DNA of 10,507 nucleotides from Planctomycetaceae bacterium (GCA_031287585.1 JAITST010000444.1:1-10507), one strand, 5' to 3'. Counted from the stretch's first letter, positions 1 through 7,582 are shown. Notes: generated by a model from the sequence alone, not told the origin. Translations and numbers: made by a program.

Positions 1-226
1 CGACGACACTCAATAGTTTTTCATCGCAGAAATAACCGTAATCATTGATAGAGCATTTAATTTCCGACCTGAATACAGTTTTTCTTCTCGGGCGAAAAAA
101 AATCATACTAATCGGGAGAACAAGTAACAACCCCGTGAGTAGTATTTTGAAAAGTGACCTTCTGTTAATACCTTCCTGACCTGATGGCGATTGAACAATA
201 TCATCATTCAATACATTTTTTTTCAT
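1..226 (-). CDS. Membrane-anchored or exported protein, N-terminal part (runs off left edge)
   Basis: The minus-strand frame opens with ATG at 226-224 and stays open for 75 codons to the window edge. A purine-rich GGCGG lies about 6 bases upstream of the ATG and supports the start. The protein begins MKKNVLNDD. Residues about 20-44 read NRRSLFKILLTGLLLVLPIS and then MIFF: a twin arginine, then a hydrophobic stretch. This resembles a Tat signal (consensus S/T-R-R-x-F-L-K), but no AxA cleavage site follows; basic FRPRRK comes next, so an uncleaved membrane anchor is equally possible. The visible part after the anchor contains two cysteines. It lies 26 bases after the decayed radical SAM gene on the same strand and could have been co-transcribed with it. 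I do not recognise the family. Confidence 0.6.
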   Translation of the reverse strand, partial: MKKNVLNDDIVQSPSGQEGINRRSLFKILLTGLLLVLPISMIFFRPRRKTVFRSEIKCSINDYGYFCDEKLLSVV

Positions 227-252
227 ACTAACCGCCTTTTTTTGATGTGTTA

Positions 253-527
253 TCAGTACAATGGAATACATACATTCGTACATTCCGATGTGAAGCGGGT
301 ATTCCAACTAATCGCCTTTCCCGCATCCGCCGCCTTTTGGTTCGCGTAAGGAACAATCCGCTGAATGAGGTCGAAACGTTTCATTGGCTCACCGCCGCAA
401 ACGCGATTTCGTCTGACATATCAAACGGTTTCTTATCCCGTTCAAAGCAATAACTACAACGAAGATTACAATCCGTCGTGAGTATCAATTCCATATAACT
501 CAACGGGTACATCTTCCGTGCTTCCAT
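253..527 (-). pseudogene. Decayed radical SAM enzyme (N-terminal fragment with internal deletion and frameshift)
   Basis: From ATG 527-525 the minus strand encodes a start followed by MELILTTDCNLRCSYCFERD, which holds the CxxxCxxC motif that binds the radical SAM [4Fe-4S] cluster, and then MSDEIAFAAVSQ and a stop at 383-381. The shifted frame across the same bases reads GGEPMKRFDLIQRIVPYANQ and on to GKAISWNT. GGEP is the next conserved motif of radical SAM proteins, where it contributes to S-adenosylmethionine binding. In intact SPASM-type maturases about 20-30 residues separate these elements, so part of the gene is missing at the junction. The second frame loses similarity after ISWNT, where TTNGT would be expected, and stops at 255-253. 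The remaining two thirds of the enzyme are absent. A GGAGGT at 546-541 lies 13 bases before the chosen ATG. The substrate is unknown; peptide or sulfatase maturases are the nearest type by motif, which is inference. Confidence 0.75.
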
Positions 528-760
528 ATTTCCACGAACGACCTCCGGCAACGATCCGTTCCACGTTCGCGGGCGAACCTGCTTTCCGCTTTCGTTATCA
601 GTGTTACTTTGCAATATATTCACAGCCAAAAATCCCGTAAAAAGTTTTACAATCAAACGCCGCAACCAGAACCGTAAACGCTCACGAAAAACGTGTTACT
701 CTCCGATTGTTAGTAGAGATTCTGAACACCGGACCGAATACTTGTCAAGTGGGGGGGAGT
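528..760 (-). other. Leader region upstream of the radical SAM remnant
   Basis: The radical SAM frame stays open upstream to 695 without an ATG (a TTG lies at 665-663). It encodes an arginine-rich hydrophobic stretch, WLRRLIVKLFTGFLAVNIL, then a polar stretch. This could be non-coding leader or a remnant of a small membrane peptide. A perfect minus-strand TTGACA (748-743) lies further up, but no good -10 box sits at the right distance. A G7 run occupies 751-757. Confidence 0.3.
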
Positions 761-1024
761 TTATTCATACAAAATCCCCGCCGATTGCACGGGAAAATGT
801 TCGTTTGCAACGTCTAAATCTGATGGGCTTGCGGATACCGCGTCAATTACTTCTCTTAACACCAGCATTGTTGGGTAGAGGTTCATTGCATATAGGGGGA
901 TTTTTATTACTGTTTGGTCTTTCGTTACTATTGCGTATTTTGATTCGTTGGGCAGCATACCGTAGCCCTCGATTTCTTCTATTGGGATTTCGTTTGTACC
1001 GACAGTTTTCCAGAGCCGTTTTTT
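761..1024 (-). pseudogene. Severed C-terminal PH-like module of the upstream membrane protein
   Basis: This stretch continues the reading frame of the 1025-2386 gene directly after its TAA and remains open for 87 codons to a TAA at 763-761. It reads KKRLWKTVGTNEIPIEEIEG and later IKIPLYAMN. That matches the second PH-like module of the upstream protein (VISLPCSEITAL and TLPLYSKN) at the same offset, about 260 residues, as the rest of the internal duplication. It is therefore most simply the original C-terminus of that protein, cut off by a nonsense codon. An internal ATG at 958-956 has no ribosome binding site, so separate translation is doubtful. Readthrough or a sequencing substitution are the alternatives. 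A simple indel in the A8 run is excluded because the frame is the same on both sides. Confidence 0.65.
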
Positions 1025-2386
1025 TTATACAATAAAACTCGTTTCCTTCAGAAGTATGTAGCCCGCTACCAATTTTAACGTTTTGTGTTCAGCCAACCCT
1101 TGTTTCATCCGGTTGGCTATGCGATTTACTATGTTTGTAAAAACAATGAAGTGACCACCAGAGTCGCCTTTACGATTTGTGAACGTGAGATTCAACTTAC
1201 GTTGTCCGGCGTTGTGAAATAGGCAAATGTAGAAAAAGAATTTCGTTCCAATGTATCCGCCTTTGTGAAACATATCGTGCCGTTTCCAACATACCGACTC
1301 AACGTTGTCGAATATGATTTCACGTTTTGAGAACGTTTTCGTGACGACTATTCCGTTCTCGTAAAACTCTTTTCCTGAATCGCAAACCCGTATGATAAAC
1401 AAAAGCAAGCACCAAAAAACTGCCGAACAACTGTACGCGATTTTGAACTCTATCTCCATCATTGGCGCGAGGAACACCATCGGCAGAATAATCGCAGGCG
1501 CAATCAACGCAAGTGTGATGTATATTATCAGCGGTGCGCGTTTTCGTTCAAACAGAAAACGTCCCCAACTGTCCGGGGCATCCGTAGTTGTGTTTATCAT
1601 CGTGTCAGTTTGTTCCGGCTGCTCTACGTTTTCCTCGATGAACTCCGCTAACCACTGAACGTTTTTAGAATATAACGGTAATGTCAAGCACGCGGTTTGT
1701 TCACCGTTTTGCCAGAGATGAAGTTTGTCGTCGAAGGAATGTAAGGCAGTGATTTCGCTGCACGGTAACGATATTACGTCACCGCTTTTGCCGTGCCATT
1801 CGATCACGTCTTCGGACAACCGCCAGTGGTCGCCGTCGATTGGTTCGCGGTCACGGTATAGACTGTCGAGACGTTCGTTGACGTTGTTTGCTACCGACTC
1901 AATAAATTCGATGAGCGGGTCGGATGTGTCGCATTGTGCGGAGGAGTGAAAGCGTAACGGTTTCGCTTTGCCGGTGATATATATGTTGAGATCGCGGACA
2001 GATATTAAGAATATGCCGCCTCTGATACGCATTGTTGGTTGTTCACGAACACGTAACGATACCCCTTCGATGTCGTTATAAGAATACGTTTCGCTGCCGA
2101 ACAGCGACGAGTATATGAAGCCGTCGTCTGTTTGAAGTACCCAACGCCGCCGTAGCGCGTTGCCGACGAAAAGCAATTCGATGGCAAACCAGAATATGCT
2201 GATACATATCGCAATTGTAAATATATCCGGCGCGACGATGCAAGAGAGAAACACAAGTAACGTAAACAAACGAATAATCCACAACACTACCTTCACAGGT
2301 GTCGGAACACATCCGGCAACAATAATTGGTTTACCCGTCGCGACTGGCGTTGGCGGATTGAGGTCGGGAATGGAGAAGTCGTTCAT
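1025..2386 (-). CDS. Duplicated membrane protein with PH-like modules, truncated by in-frame stop
   Basis: The product is 453 residues from ATG 2386-2384. It is built as two similar halves. Half A has hydrophobic segments at about 33-75, then beta-rich modules at about 80-165 and 185-252. Half B has hydrophobic segments at about 283-333, then a module at about 340-432 and the start of a fourth. Matching landmarks are DGFIYSSLFGSETYSYNDIE against NGIVVTKTFSKREIIFDNVE. The pattern of membrane pair plus short soluble beta modules, each ending in an amphipathic helix (for example LIEFIESVANNVNERL), recalls bacterial PH-like (bPH/YdbT-type) membrane proteins. That assignment is by architecture, not by a diagnostic motif. 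No function can be assigned. Half B lacks its last module because of the TAA at 1027-1025, after which the module continues in frame. No clear Shine-Dalgarno precedes the start. The gene is divergent from typA. Confidence 0.75.
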   Translation of the reverse strand: MNDFSIPDLNPPTPVATGKPIIVAGCVPTPVKVVLWIIRLFTLLVFLSCIVAPDIFTIAICISIFWFAIELLFVGNALRRRWVLQTDDGFIYSSLFGSETYSYNDIEGVSLRVREQPTMRIRGGIFLISVRDLNIYITGKAKPLRFHSSAQCDTSDPLIEFIESVANNVNERLDSLYRDREPIDGDHWRLSEDVIEWHGKSGDVISLPCSEITALHSFDDKLHLWQNGEQTACLTLPLYSKNVQWLAEFIEENVEQPEQTDTMINTTTDAPDSWGRFLFERKRAPLIIYITLALIAPAIILPMVFLAPMMEIEFKIAYSCSAVFWCLLLFIIRVCDSGKEFYENGIVVTKTFSKREIIFDNVESVCWKRHDMFHKGGYIGTKFFFYICLFHNAGQRKLNLTFTNRKGDSGGHFIVFTNIVNRIANRMKQGLAEHKTLKLVAGYILLKETSFIV

Positions 2387-2407
2387 TTGTTGAGCGGGTT
2401 GTTTAAT

Positions 2408-2413
2408 TTTATA
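2408..2413 (-). promoter_or_regulatory. Possible -10 box for the PH-like membrane protein gene
   Basis: The minus strand carries TATAAA 22 bases before the ATG at 2386. No convincing -35 hexamer is visible 16-18 bases upstream, so this is only a candidate. The rest of the 2387-2510 divergent intergenic region shows no strong repeat or operator. Confidence 0.25.
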
Positions 2414-2510
2414 GTAAAACTACGGGAAGCATTTTACCACCTGCCTAAGATCAGACGCAAGTACCCCGACTGTTTCGCACACTCCTAGTTTCCTCCCGAC
2501 AAACCCTGAT

Positions 2511-2539
2511 TTGTATTGTTTGAATCTTTCTGTTACAAT
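2511..2539 (+). promoter_or_regulatory. Candidate promoter of typA
   Basis: TTGTAT (2511-2516) and TACAAT (2534-2539) are separated by 17 bases, and a TG at 2531-2532 gives an extended -10 element. Transcription would start near 2546, giving a 5' leader of about 65 bases before the ATG at 2612. This placement also argues against translation starting at the upstream in-frame ATG at 2516, which would lie inside the promoter. Confidence 0.5.
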
Positions 2540-2611
2540 ATGTTCTGTTTTAATTTTGCGGCATTTTCGTCGTTCACACTATTACTCATTTTAACTCACA
2601 GAAAAAACATT

Positions 2612-4438
2612 ATGCTTGACCGTCGTTCTGACATTCGTAACATTGCTATTATTGCCCACGTTGATCACGGAAAAACTACATTGGTTGATTGTATGCTGCG
2701 TCAAAGCGGTCAATTTCGAGATATTCAGGTTGCTGGCGAACAGATTCTTGACAGCAACGCCCTTGAACGTGAACGCGGGATTACCATTCTTGCCAAGAAC
2801 ATCGCGATTCCTTACAAAGGTGTCAAAATTAACATCATCGACACACCCGGTCACGCCGATTTCGGCGGCGAAGTTGAACGTGTTTTACGGATGGCGGACG
2901 GTTGCGTTGTACTTGCTGACGCGGCTGAAGGTCCGATGCCGCAAACTCGATTCGTGCTGTCGAAAGCACTCGAACTTGGTTTGAAACCTCTCGTTCTTAT
3001 AAACAAAATCGACCGTAAAGATGCTCGTCCGCGCGAAGTTGTCAACGAAATGTTTGACCTGTTCATATCACTCGGCGCGGAGGACGAGATGGCGGATTTC
3101 CCGTATCTTTTCGCAAGTACACGTCACGGATTCGCTTCAACTGACCCTACCGCAACCTCCGGTACTCTCGAACCGTTAATGGATATGATTATTGAAAAAA
3201 TTCCGGGTCCCGAAGTTGACATCGGTCAGCCCGTTCGTATGCTAGTAACGACAATTGACTGGTCGGAGTTCGTCGGACGAATCGCGATTGGACGTGTTCG
3301 TGAAGGTTCGTTGCGGAAAGGTCAGGCGGTTTCGATTCTGCAAAACAACGACAAATCCACAAGCGGCAAAATCGCGATGTTATACACGTTTGAAAAACTC
3401 GGCAAGACCGAAGTTCACGAAGTTGACGCGGGCGACATCGCGGCGATTGTTGGTTTGCCAAACATCGAAATTGGCGACACTATCGCGGCACCGAACAACG
3501 CTATCGCACTGCCGAGAATCAAAGTTGACGAGCCGACGTTGCGAATGACGTTCGGAATAAACACGTCACCGCTCGCGGGTCGTGAAGGGAAGTTTGTAAC
3601 GAGCCGTCACTTGCGCGAACGTTTGTTACGCGAACTCGACCGAAACGTTGCGTTGCGTGTTGAGCCGGTCGAGGGAACGGAGCAGTTTTCCGTTTCGGGA
3701 CGCGGCGTGCTGCATTTGTCGGTATTGATTGAAACGATGCGCCGTGAAGGTTACGAGATGTCGATTGGTAAACCGGAAGTGATTTTTCACGACAACAACG
3801 GCGTGATTGAGGAGCCGTTTGAAACGTTGTATGTCGAAGTTCCGCAAGGTCAAACGGGACCGGTGATGGAGATGGTTGGCGCAAGACGCGGACTGTTGCA
3901 AGAGATGACCAGCCGAGGTGATTTTGCGTTGTTGAAGTTTTCGATACCAGCACGCGGATTGATTGGCTTGCGAACGAAAATGTTGACGGCAACACAAGGG
4001 AACGCGGTTATCAATCATCGTTTTGAAGCATATAAACCGCGTGAAGATACGATACCGGGGCGTTCAAATGGTGTGTTGGTGTCGATGGTTTCGGGTAAAG
4101 CGGTTGCGTTTGGACTTGACGGTTTGCAAGCGAGGTCGGAGTTGTTCGTGTCGCCGGGTGATGTAGTTTACGAGGGAATGATAGTTGGTGAGAACTCGCG
4201 TAACGAAGATATGGACGTGAACCCGACGAAGGAAAAGAAGTTGACAAATATGCGTGCAAGCGGCAGTGACCGTAATATAATACTGAAACCGGCGCGGGTA
4301 TTCACGCTGGAAGAAGCGTTGGAATACATCGAAGACGAAGAACAAGTAGAAGTAACGCCAACCCAGATTCGGTTGCGAAAATCGTTGTTGAAAGAGATTG
4401 ACAGACGGCACGCGGCACGGAAGGCGAAGAAGGATTAG
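2612..4438 (+). CDS. typA: Ribosome-associated GTPase TypA/BipA
   Basis: The 608-residue product has the usual TypA/BipA length and full motif set. It is a translational GTPase that binds the ribosome and supports 50S assembly and growth under stress, especially cold. From MLDRRSDIRN the G1 loop is AHVDHGKTT (residues 15-23), switch I contains RGIT (55-58), G3 is DTPGH (77-81), and G4 is NKID (131-134). EF-G-like domains II, III and V and the TypA-specific C-terminal domain follow (PARGLIGLRTKML; ENSRNEDMDVNPTKEKKLTN in the C-terminal part). The frame is open 32 codons further upstream, but that extension (MFESFCYN...) is unlike TypA N-termini and overlaps the promoter, so ATG 2612 is chosen. 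No clear Shine-Dalgarno is seen. The C-terminus ends in a basic tail, RRHAARKAKKD. I see no frameshift or missing motif. Confidence 0.97.
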   Translation: MLDRRSDIRNIAIIAHVDHGKTTLVDCMLRQSGQFRDIQVAGEQILDSNALERERGITILAKNIAIPYKGVKINIIDTPGHADFGGEVERVLRMADGCVVLADAAEGPMPQTRFVLSKALELGLKPLVLINKIDRKDARPREVVNEMFDLFISLGAEDEMADFPYLFASTRHGFASTDPTATSGTLEPLMDMIIEKIPGPEVDIGQPVRMLVTTIDWSEFVGRIAIGRVREGSLRKGQAVSILQNNDKSTSGKIAMLYTFEKLGKTEVHEVDAGDIAAIVGLPNIEIGDTIAAPNNAIALPRIKVDEPTLRMTFGINTSPLAGREGKFVTSRHLRERLLRELDRNVALRVEPVEGTEQFSVSGRGVLHLSVLIETMRREGYEMSIGKPEVIFHDNNGVIEEPFETLYVEVPQGQTGPVMEMVGARRGLLQEMTSRGDFALLKFSIPARGLIGLRTKMLTATQGNAVINHRFEAYKPREDTIPGRSNGVLVSMVSGKAVAFGLDGLQARSELFVSPGDVVYEGMIVGENSRNEDMDVNPTKEKKLTNMRASGSDRNIILKPARVFTLEEALEYIEDEEQVEVTPTQIRLRKSLLKEIDRRHAARKAKKD

Positions 4439-4448
4439 GAATTTTAGA

Positions 4449-4511
4449 TTTTTGATTTTAGATTTCAGATTTCGTTGTAACACACATAAATCTAAAATCT
4501 AAAAACAAAAA
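4449..4511. repeat. AT-rich 24-bp inverted repeat after typA
   Basis: The left arm (4449-4472) and right arm (4488-4511) pair at 22 of 24 positions around a 15-base loop. The arms contain the tandem unit TTTTAGATTT or its complement. The repeat starts 10 bases after the typA stop. It may act as a terminator, although the stem is almost pure A/T, or it may be one copy of a dispersed intergenic repeat. Confidence 0.6.
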
Positions 4512-4575
4512 TTACATCGCGTCTCTGCAGCGTGTGTATTTTCCGCCAAACAACCCAACCAACAACCCAACAACT

Positions 4576-6192
4576 ATGTTCACCTACATCAAAACTTTCA
4601 TCAGTCGTCATTCCGATTGGAATCCTATTTCGTTGCGTGAATTGCGGCAGGTCACTAACAGCGGCATTTTGGCTTGGACTATTTGTATTAGCGTTTTGGT
4701 ACTGTCGTTTTATTCATTGATACTTGTAGTTGATTTTGCGGACAATTTTTCCCGTAGTGCTTTCAACACTAACGAAAACGAATGGTTTTTCTTCACCATT
4801 CTCGGCATTACCGCAGGCGGTACCGCTCTTGTAACTTTGCTCAACACGTTAATCCGCAGCATCTTTGACCGTGTCCGTGAAGACCCGATGTTTTACTCGA
4901 TGATAACGCCGCTGCAAATTGTTCGCGGACGTATTATTTCTACCGTGATTACGTCGTTTGTGATGTACAGTGTCGCGTTACCGTACTTTGTGTTGGCGTA
5001 TAACTTGCGCGGTGTCGATTTTATGAACATTATAATCTCGTTTGTGATAACGTTTGTCTGGATACAGATTGTCAATCTCGTTACGACCGCGTTTTTCGTC
5101 GGCGTGAAGGGGATAATTGACGCGGTGACGTATCTCATTCCTTGGGGAATTTGCGTGTTCTTTGCTGTCTTAATGACAATTTGTTCGCTCGTATTGGCGA
5201 CAGTATTCAACGACGACCATATCGCTAGGATGATTTTCTTTATGATGGTTGCGATATTCGGAGTTCTGCTGACGTGGCTGGCGTACTCGTTGGCAGTCGC
5301 GTCGTTAATACCGGAAACGTGTAACAGAATGTTTCGGACACGGTTTGGAATAACGATTATATTGTTAGCGATGGCTGGATTTATGTTGTACTATTTCCCG
5401 ATGTCGGTGATAGCGATAGCGTTAGGCAGCCGCCGCGATGAAACCGCGATTGTATCATTTATAATCTACAACCTGACCGGCGTGATACTGTTCTCGTTCT
5501 TGTCACTGATTGCGGTGTGTGAACGTCACGATTATCCGCTACGTCAACGCCGCGAGGTTCCGCGTTCGATACTGCTACGTTTGCTGTACTTTCCGTTTTC
5601 AAGCGGCGTGCCGAATGCGTTCGTTTGGATTGGTGTGATGATGCTTGTGTGGCACGGCTCGATTTATTGCTCGATGAATTATTTGTACCTGCTGGGTTAC
5701 CTGGGTACATCTACGACAATGAGTATGATGAACGACACTCACATTGAAACTTATAGGTTGGTTTTTCGCCAATTACTAACGCCGTTGCTTTACATTTACG
5801 GCTACTCAATCGTGACGTTCTGGCTTTACAAATCGTTTCTCTGGCGGTATTGGAAACAGAAGCATTTGTGGATAATGGTTTTTATCGTGATTGTTGTGGT
5901 AAGTCTGATTTCGTTTTCGGCGGAGTTTTATTTTAACGGCAACGCAATACGTACTCATTACCATTCATATAACGATTACTCAAATAATTACCAACAAACA
6001 GTGCTGATGGGCGAATCACAACCCTTGCTAGCCCCGAACCCGCTAACGCTTATTACTGAACAATTCAATTACCCCACTGGATACAGAGTAATACAATTTA
6101 TATTCGCGGGCGGAATGTCGTTGCTGGGCTTTGCAACGATGATGGTGTGGGCGGTGAAAATATTCGTAAGAAGATTTTATCACGCGGAATGA
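4576..6192 (+). CDS. ABC-2 type permease-like polytopic membrane protein
   Basis: The protein has 538 residues from ATG 4576. The frame can be extended 14 codons to a GTG at 4534, but the extra PPNNPTNNPT segment comes from a CAACCCAA-type repetitive leader, so the ATG is preferred. The N-terminus has NPISLRELRQ just before the first membrane helix, like the cytosolic coupling-helix segment of ABC-2 type exporter permeases. MITPLQIVRGRIIS (about 109-122) fits the conserved 'TPL..I..GK' cytosolic loop between the second and third helices. I count about 12 hydrophobic segments, near 30-52, 71-92, 117-141, 148-176, 184-210, 217-243, 257-283, 290-314, 345-370, 391-416, 430-452 and 504-530. It is probably the membrane subunit of an ABC exporter or a related multi-pass protein. 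No ATPase gene is adjacent, so substrate and partner are unknown. Confidence 0.7.
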   Translation: MFTYIKTFISRHSDWNPISLRELRQVTNSGILAWTICISVLVLSFYSLILVVDFADNFSRSAFNTNENEWFFFTILGITAGGTALVTLLNTLIRSIFDRVREDPMFYSMITPLQIVRGRIISTVITSFVMYSVALPYFVLAYNLRGVDFMNIIISFVITFVWIQIVNLVTTAFFVGVKGIIDAVTYLIPWGICVFFAVLMTICSLVLATVFNDDHIARMIFFMMVAIFGVLLTWLAYSLAVASLIPETCNRMFRTRFGITIILLAMAGFMLYYFPMSVIAIALGSRRDETAIVSFIIYNLTGVILFSFLSLIAVCERHDYPLRQRREVPRSILLRLLYFPFSSGVPNAFVWIGVMMLVWHGSIYCSMNYLYLLGYLGTSTTMSMMNDTHIETYRLVFRQLLTPLLYIYGYSIVTFWLYKSFLWRYWKQKHLWIMVFIVIVVVSLISFSAEFYFNGNAIRTHYHSYNDYSNNYQQTVLMGESQPLLAPNPLTLITEQFNYPTGYRVIQFIFAGGMSLLGFATMMVWAVKIFVRRFYHAE

Positions 6193-6207
6193 ATCGCGGA
6201 CAATTTT

Positions 6208-6250
6208 TTGACGCAAAGTTCGCAAAAACACGCAACGCCCTTTGCGTCAA
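6208..6250. repeat. Perfect 11-bp inverted repeat after the permease gene
   Basis: TTGACGCAAAG (6208-6218) and CTTTGCGTCAA (6240-6250) pair perfectly around a 21-base loop that itself contains GCAA/CGCAA motifs. It starts 15 bases after the permease stop, between two convergent genes, and may terminate transcription or be a remnant of the 'GACGCAAAG' repeat also seen at 7714-7723. No T tract follows on the plus strand. Confidence 0.55.
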
Positions 6251-6314
6251 CATAGAACGTACATGGTTGAATTTTTAGAAATGTTATAGAAATGTTGTTG
6301 CAACGTTTCTACAT

Positions 6315-6383
6315 CCTTACCCCGTAGGGGTTAAATATGCCAGTGTTTATTAACATAGCCCCCGCGTGGAACGCGGGGTAGGG
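6315..6383. repeat. Compound cruciform repeat (two GC hairpins in a longer outer stem)
   Basis: ACCCC-GTA-GGGGT (6319-6331) is one hairpin. CCCCGCGT-GGA-ACGCGGGG (6360-6378) is a perfect 8-bp second hairpin with a 3-base loop. Alternatively the outer arms CCTTACCCC (6315-6323) and GGGGTAGGG (6375-6383) pair at 8 of 9 positions, which is mutually exclusive with the inner hairpins. The AT-rich middle separates them. The design looks like a dispersed REP-type intergenic element or a small structured RNA; one copy cannot tell which. Confidence 0.55.
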
Positions 6384-6511
6384 ATTTGCGTTGTCTCTTG
6401 ACGACAAGCGTCACTCGGTACATTTAATAATCTACAACCAATTCTTTGGTTACGATTACATCACAACACAAACAATTTTCAACCGTGACAAATATAGAAC
6501 GGTTAACAATT

Positions 6512-7525
6512 TCAAAATCCTCGTGCCGCCTTAATATCATTGAAATCACGCAAATGATAACTTATTCCGACAAATTCCAACGTCTTGCACAACGCTCTCA
6601 ACGCTACACCCATTCCGTCAGGTCCGCTGAATCCGCCGAATTGCCCGCCGCCTTTTAGATGCGGTTCTAGGTCTAGGAACACGCCGGGGATTCCTCTTGC
6701 TTTTAGTTTCAATTCAAGTGCGGGCAAAATTGCCGCAAGGTCACGGAAAATTCTTGCGTGGTCAGTTCTCCCTTCGTCCGCCGGTACGAAGTTTTTCAGT
6801 TTGTTCTCCTCGACGTGACCGCCTTTCTCGGCTCGGTCTGTCTCCGCGTAGTCTTTGATGTGTAACCAACCTAGTCCGGGCTTCATCACTTCGTACTGTT
6901 CGTAAACTTCCTGCGACGAGTAACCCTGCGAAACCTGATTACCGCCATCGAATATCAACACCATCGCCGGATGATTCACCTGCCTGTAAATGTCCGCGAG
7001 TAACTGTCCGGTTTGACCGACGAGATTCGACTCGACTTCCAAGCCAAACGTCAAGTCGCTCCTGTGGCACATCTCCGCAATTCGTCCGAGCCGGTCAACT
7101 GCCATCGAAACGTAATCATACGGATTTTCGTTACGCGGATGGTAAAACGAAAACCCGCGTATGAGTTTCGTCTCAAACGCGTGAGCAAGGTCGCAGACCT
7201 GCCGCACATCTTGTTCGAGATATTTGTCGAACGGAATAAACTGGTTTGTCGAGCCGTCATCGGTATCAACAAGTTTGATTTTACCAATCGGCGAACCAAT
7301 CGACGAAACGTTCAAACCGTACTCGTCCTGAAACTGCCGGACACGTTGAATATCGGTTTTAGTCAACTTCATAACGTTCTTAACGCCGTCACCAAGATTG
7401 ACAAACCGGATACTATAATACTGCAAGCCAAGTGCGGCAAACACAGTAAACTGCTCAATAATAGTCTTGTTAGCCGACCCTTCATCAGCAAAACCGGAAA
7501 GAAAAACACGCGGAACCGTATTCAT
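6512..7525 (-). CDS. Sugar phosphate isomerase/epimerase-like TIM-barrel protein
   Basis: The 337-residue product belongs by motif to the xylose isomerase-like TIM-barrel superfamily (AP endonuclease family 2), whose members isomerise or epimerise sugars or cyclitols using a divalent metal. Visible candidate metal ligands at the ends of barrel strands are Glu163 in GLEVESN, Asp193 in LIFDGGN, His222 in WLHIKDY and Glu287 in FLDLEPH, the usual E-D-H-E set. The N-terminal strand is VFLSGFADE. ATG 7525-7523 is preceded by AAGGT (7538-7534) at 8-base spacing, the clearest ribosome binding site in the window. No signal peptide is seen, so it is probably cytosolic. It stands alone: its neighbour on the left is convergent and a repeat-filled gap lies upstream. 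The exact substrate cannot be told from the sequence. Confidence 0.85.
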   Translation of the reverse strand: MNTVPRVFLSGFADEGSANKTIIEQFTVFAALGLQYYSIRFVNLGDGVKNVMKLTKTDIQRVRQFQDEYGLNVSSIGSPIGKIKLVDTDDGSTNQFIPFDKYLEQDVRQVCDLAHAFETKLIRGFSFYHPRNENPYDYVSMAVDRLGRIAEMCHRSDLTFGLEVESNLVGQTGQLLADIYRQVNHPAMVLIFDGGNQVSQGYSSQEVYEQYEVMKPGLGWLHIKDYAETDRAEKGGHVEENKLKNFVPADEGRTDHARIFRDLAAILPALELKLKARGIPGVFLDLEPHLKGGGQFGGFSGPDGMGVALRALCKTLEFVGISYHLRDFNDIKAARGF

Positions 7526-7582
7526 AATTTTTTACCTTTAACTGAATGTGAAAATTGTAATTATTCTTTGCACGTATGTAAC

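Larger units (their letters stand above)
6193..6511. other. Convergent intergenic region made of repeats
   Basis: There is no gene in these 319 bases. In order they hold the inverted repeat at 6208-6250; a hairpin AGAAATGTTG/CAACGTTTCT (about 6288-6310); the compound cruciform at 6315-6383; and a small hairpin TGACG-ACAAG-CGTCA (6399-6413). The last ~100 bases before 6512 show no structure. Confidence 0.5.

Noticed and set aside
743..748. Perfect minus-strand TTGACA as a promoter for the radical SAM locus
   Set aside because: No acceptable -10 hexamer lies 16-18 bases downstream.
1022..1029. Sequencing indel in the A8/T8 run as cause of the stop in the PH-like gene
   Set aside because: The reading frame is identical before and after the stop, so a single indel would not restore continuity. 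Only a substitution could.
601..1035. 144-codon plus-strand frame, hydrophobic Leu-rich
   Set aside because: It is antisense to the in-frame continuation of the PH-like protein, and its leucine/arginine-rich composition is what antisense readings usually give.
2516..2611. Upstream in-frame extension of typA beginning MFESFCYN
   Set aside because: It overlaps the extended -10 promoter and is unlike TypA N-termini. ATG 2612 gives the normal 608-residue protein.
3519..4018. Minus-strand frames of 130-158 codons inside typA
   Set aside because: They are antisense shadows of a highly conserved gene, with low-complexity Ser/Arg/His composition.
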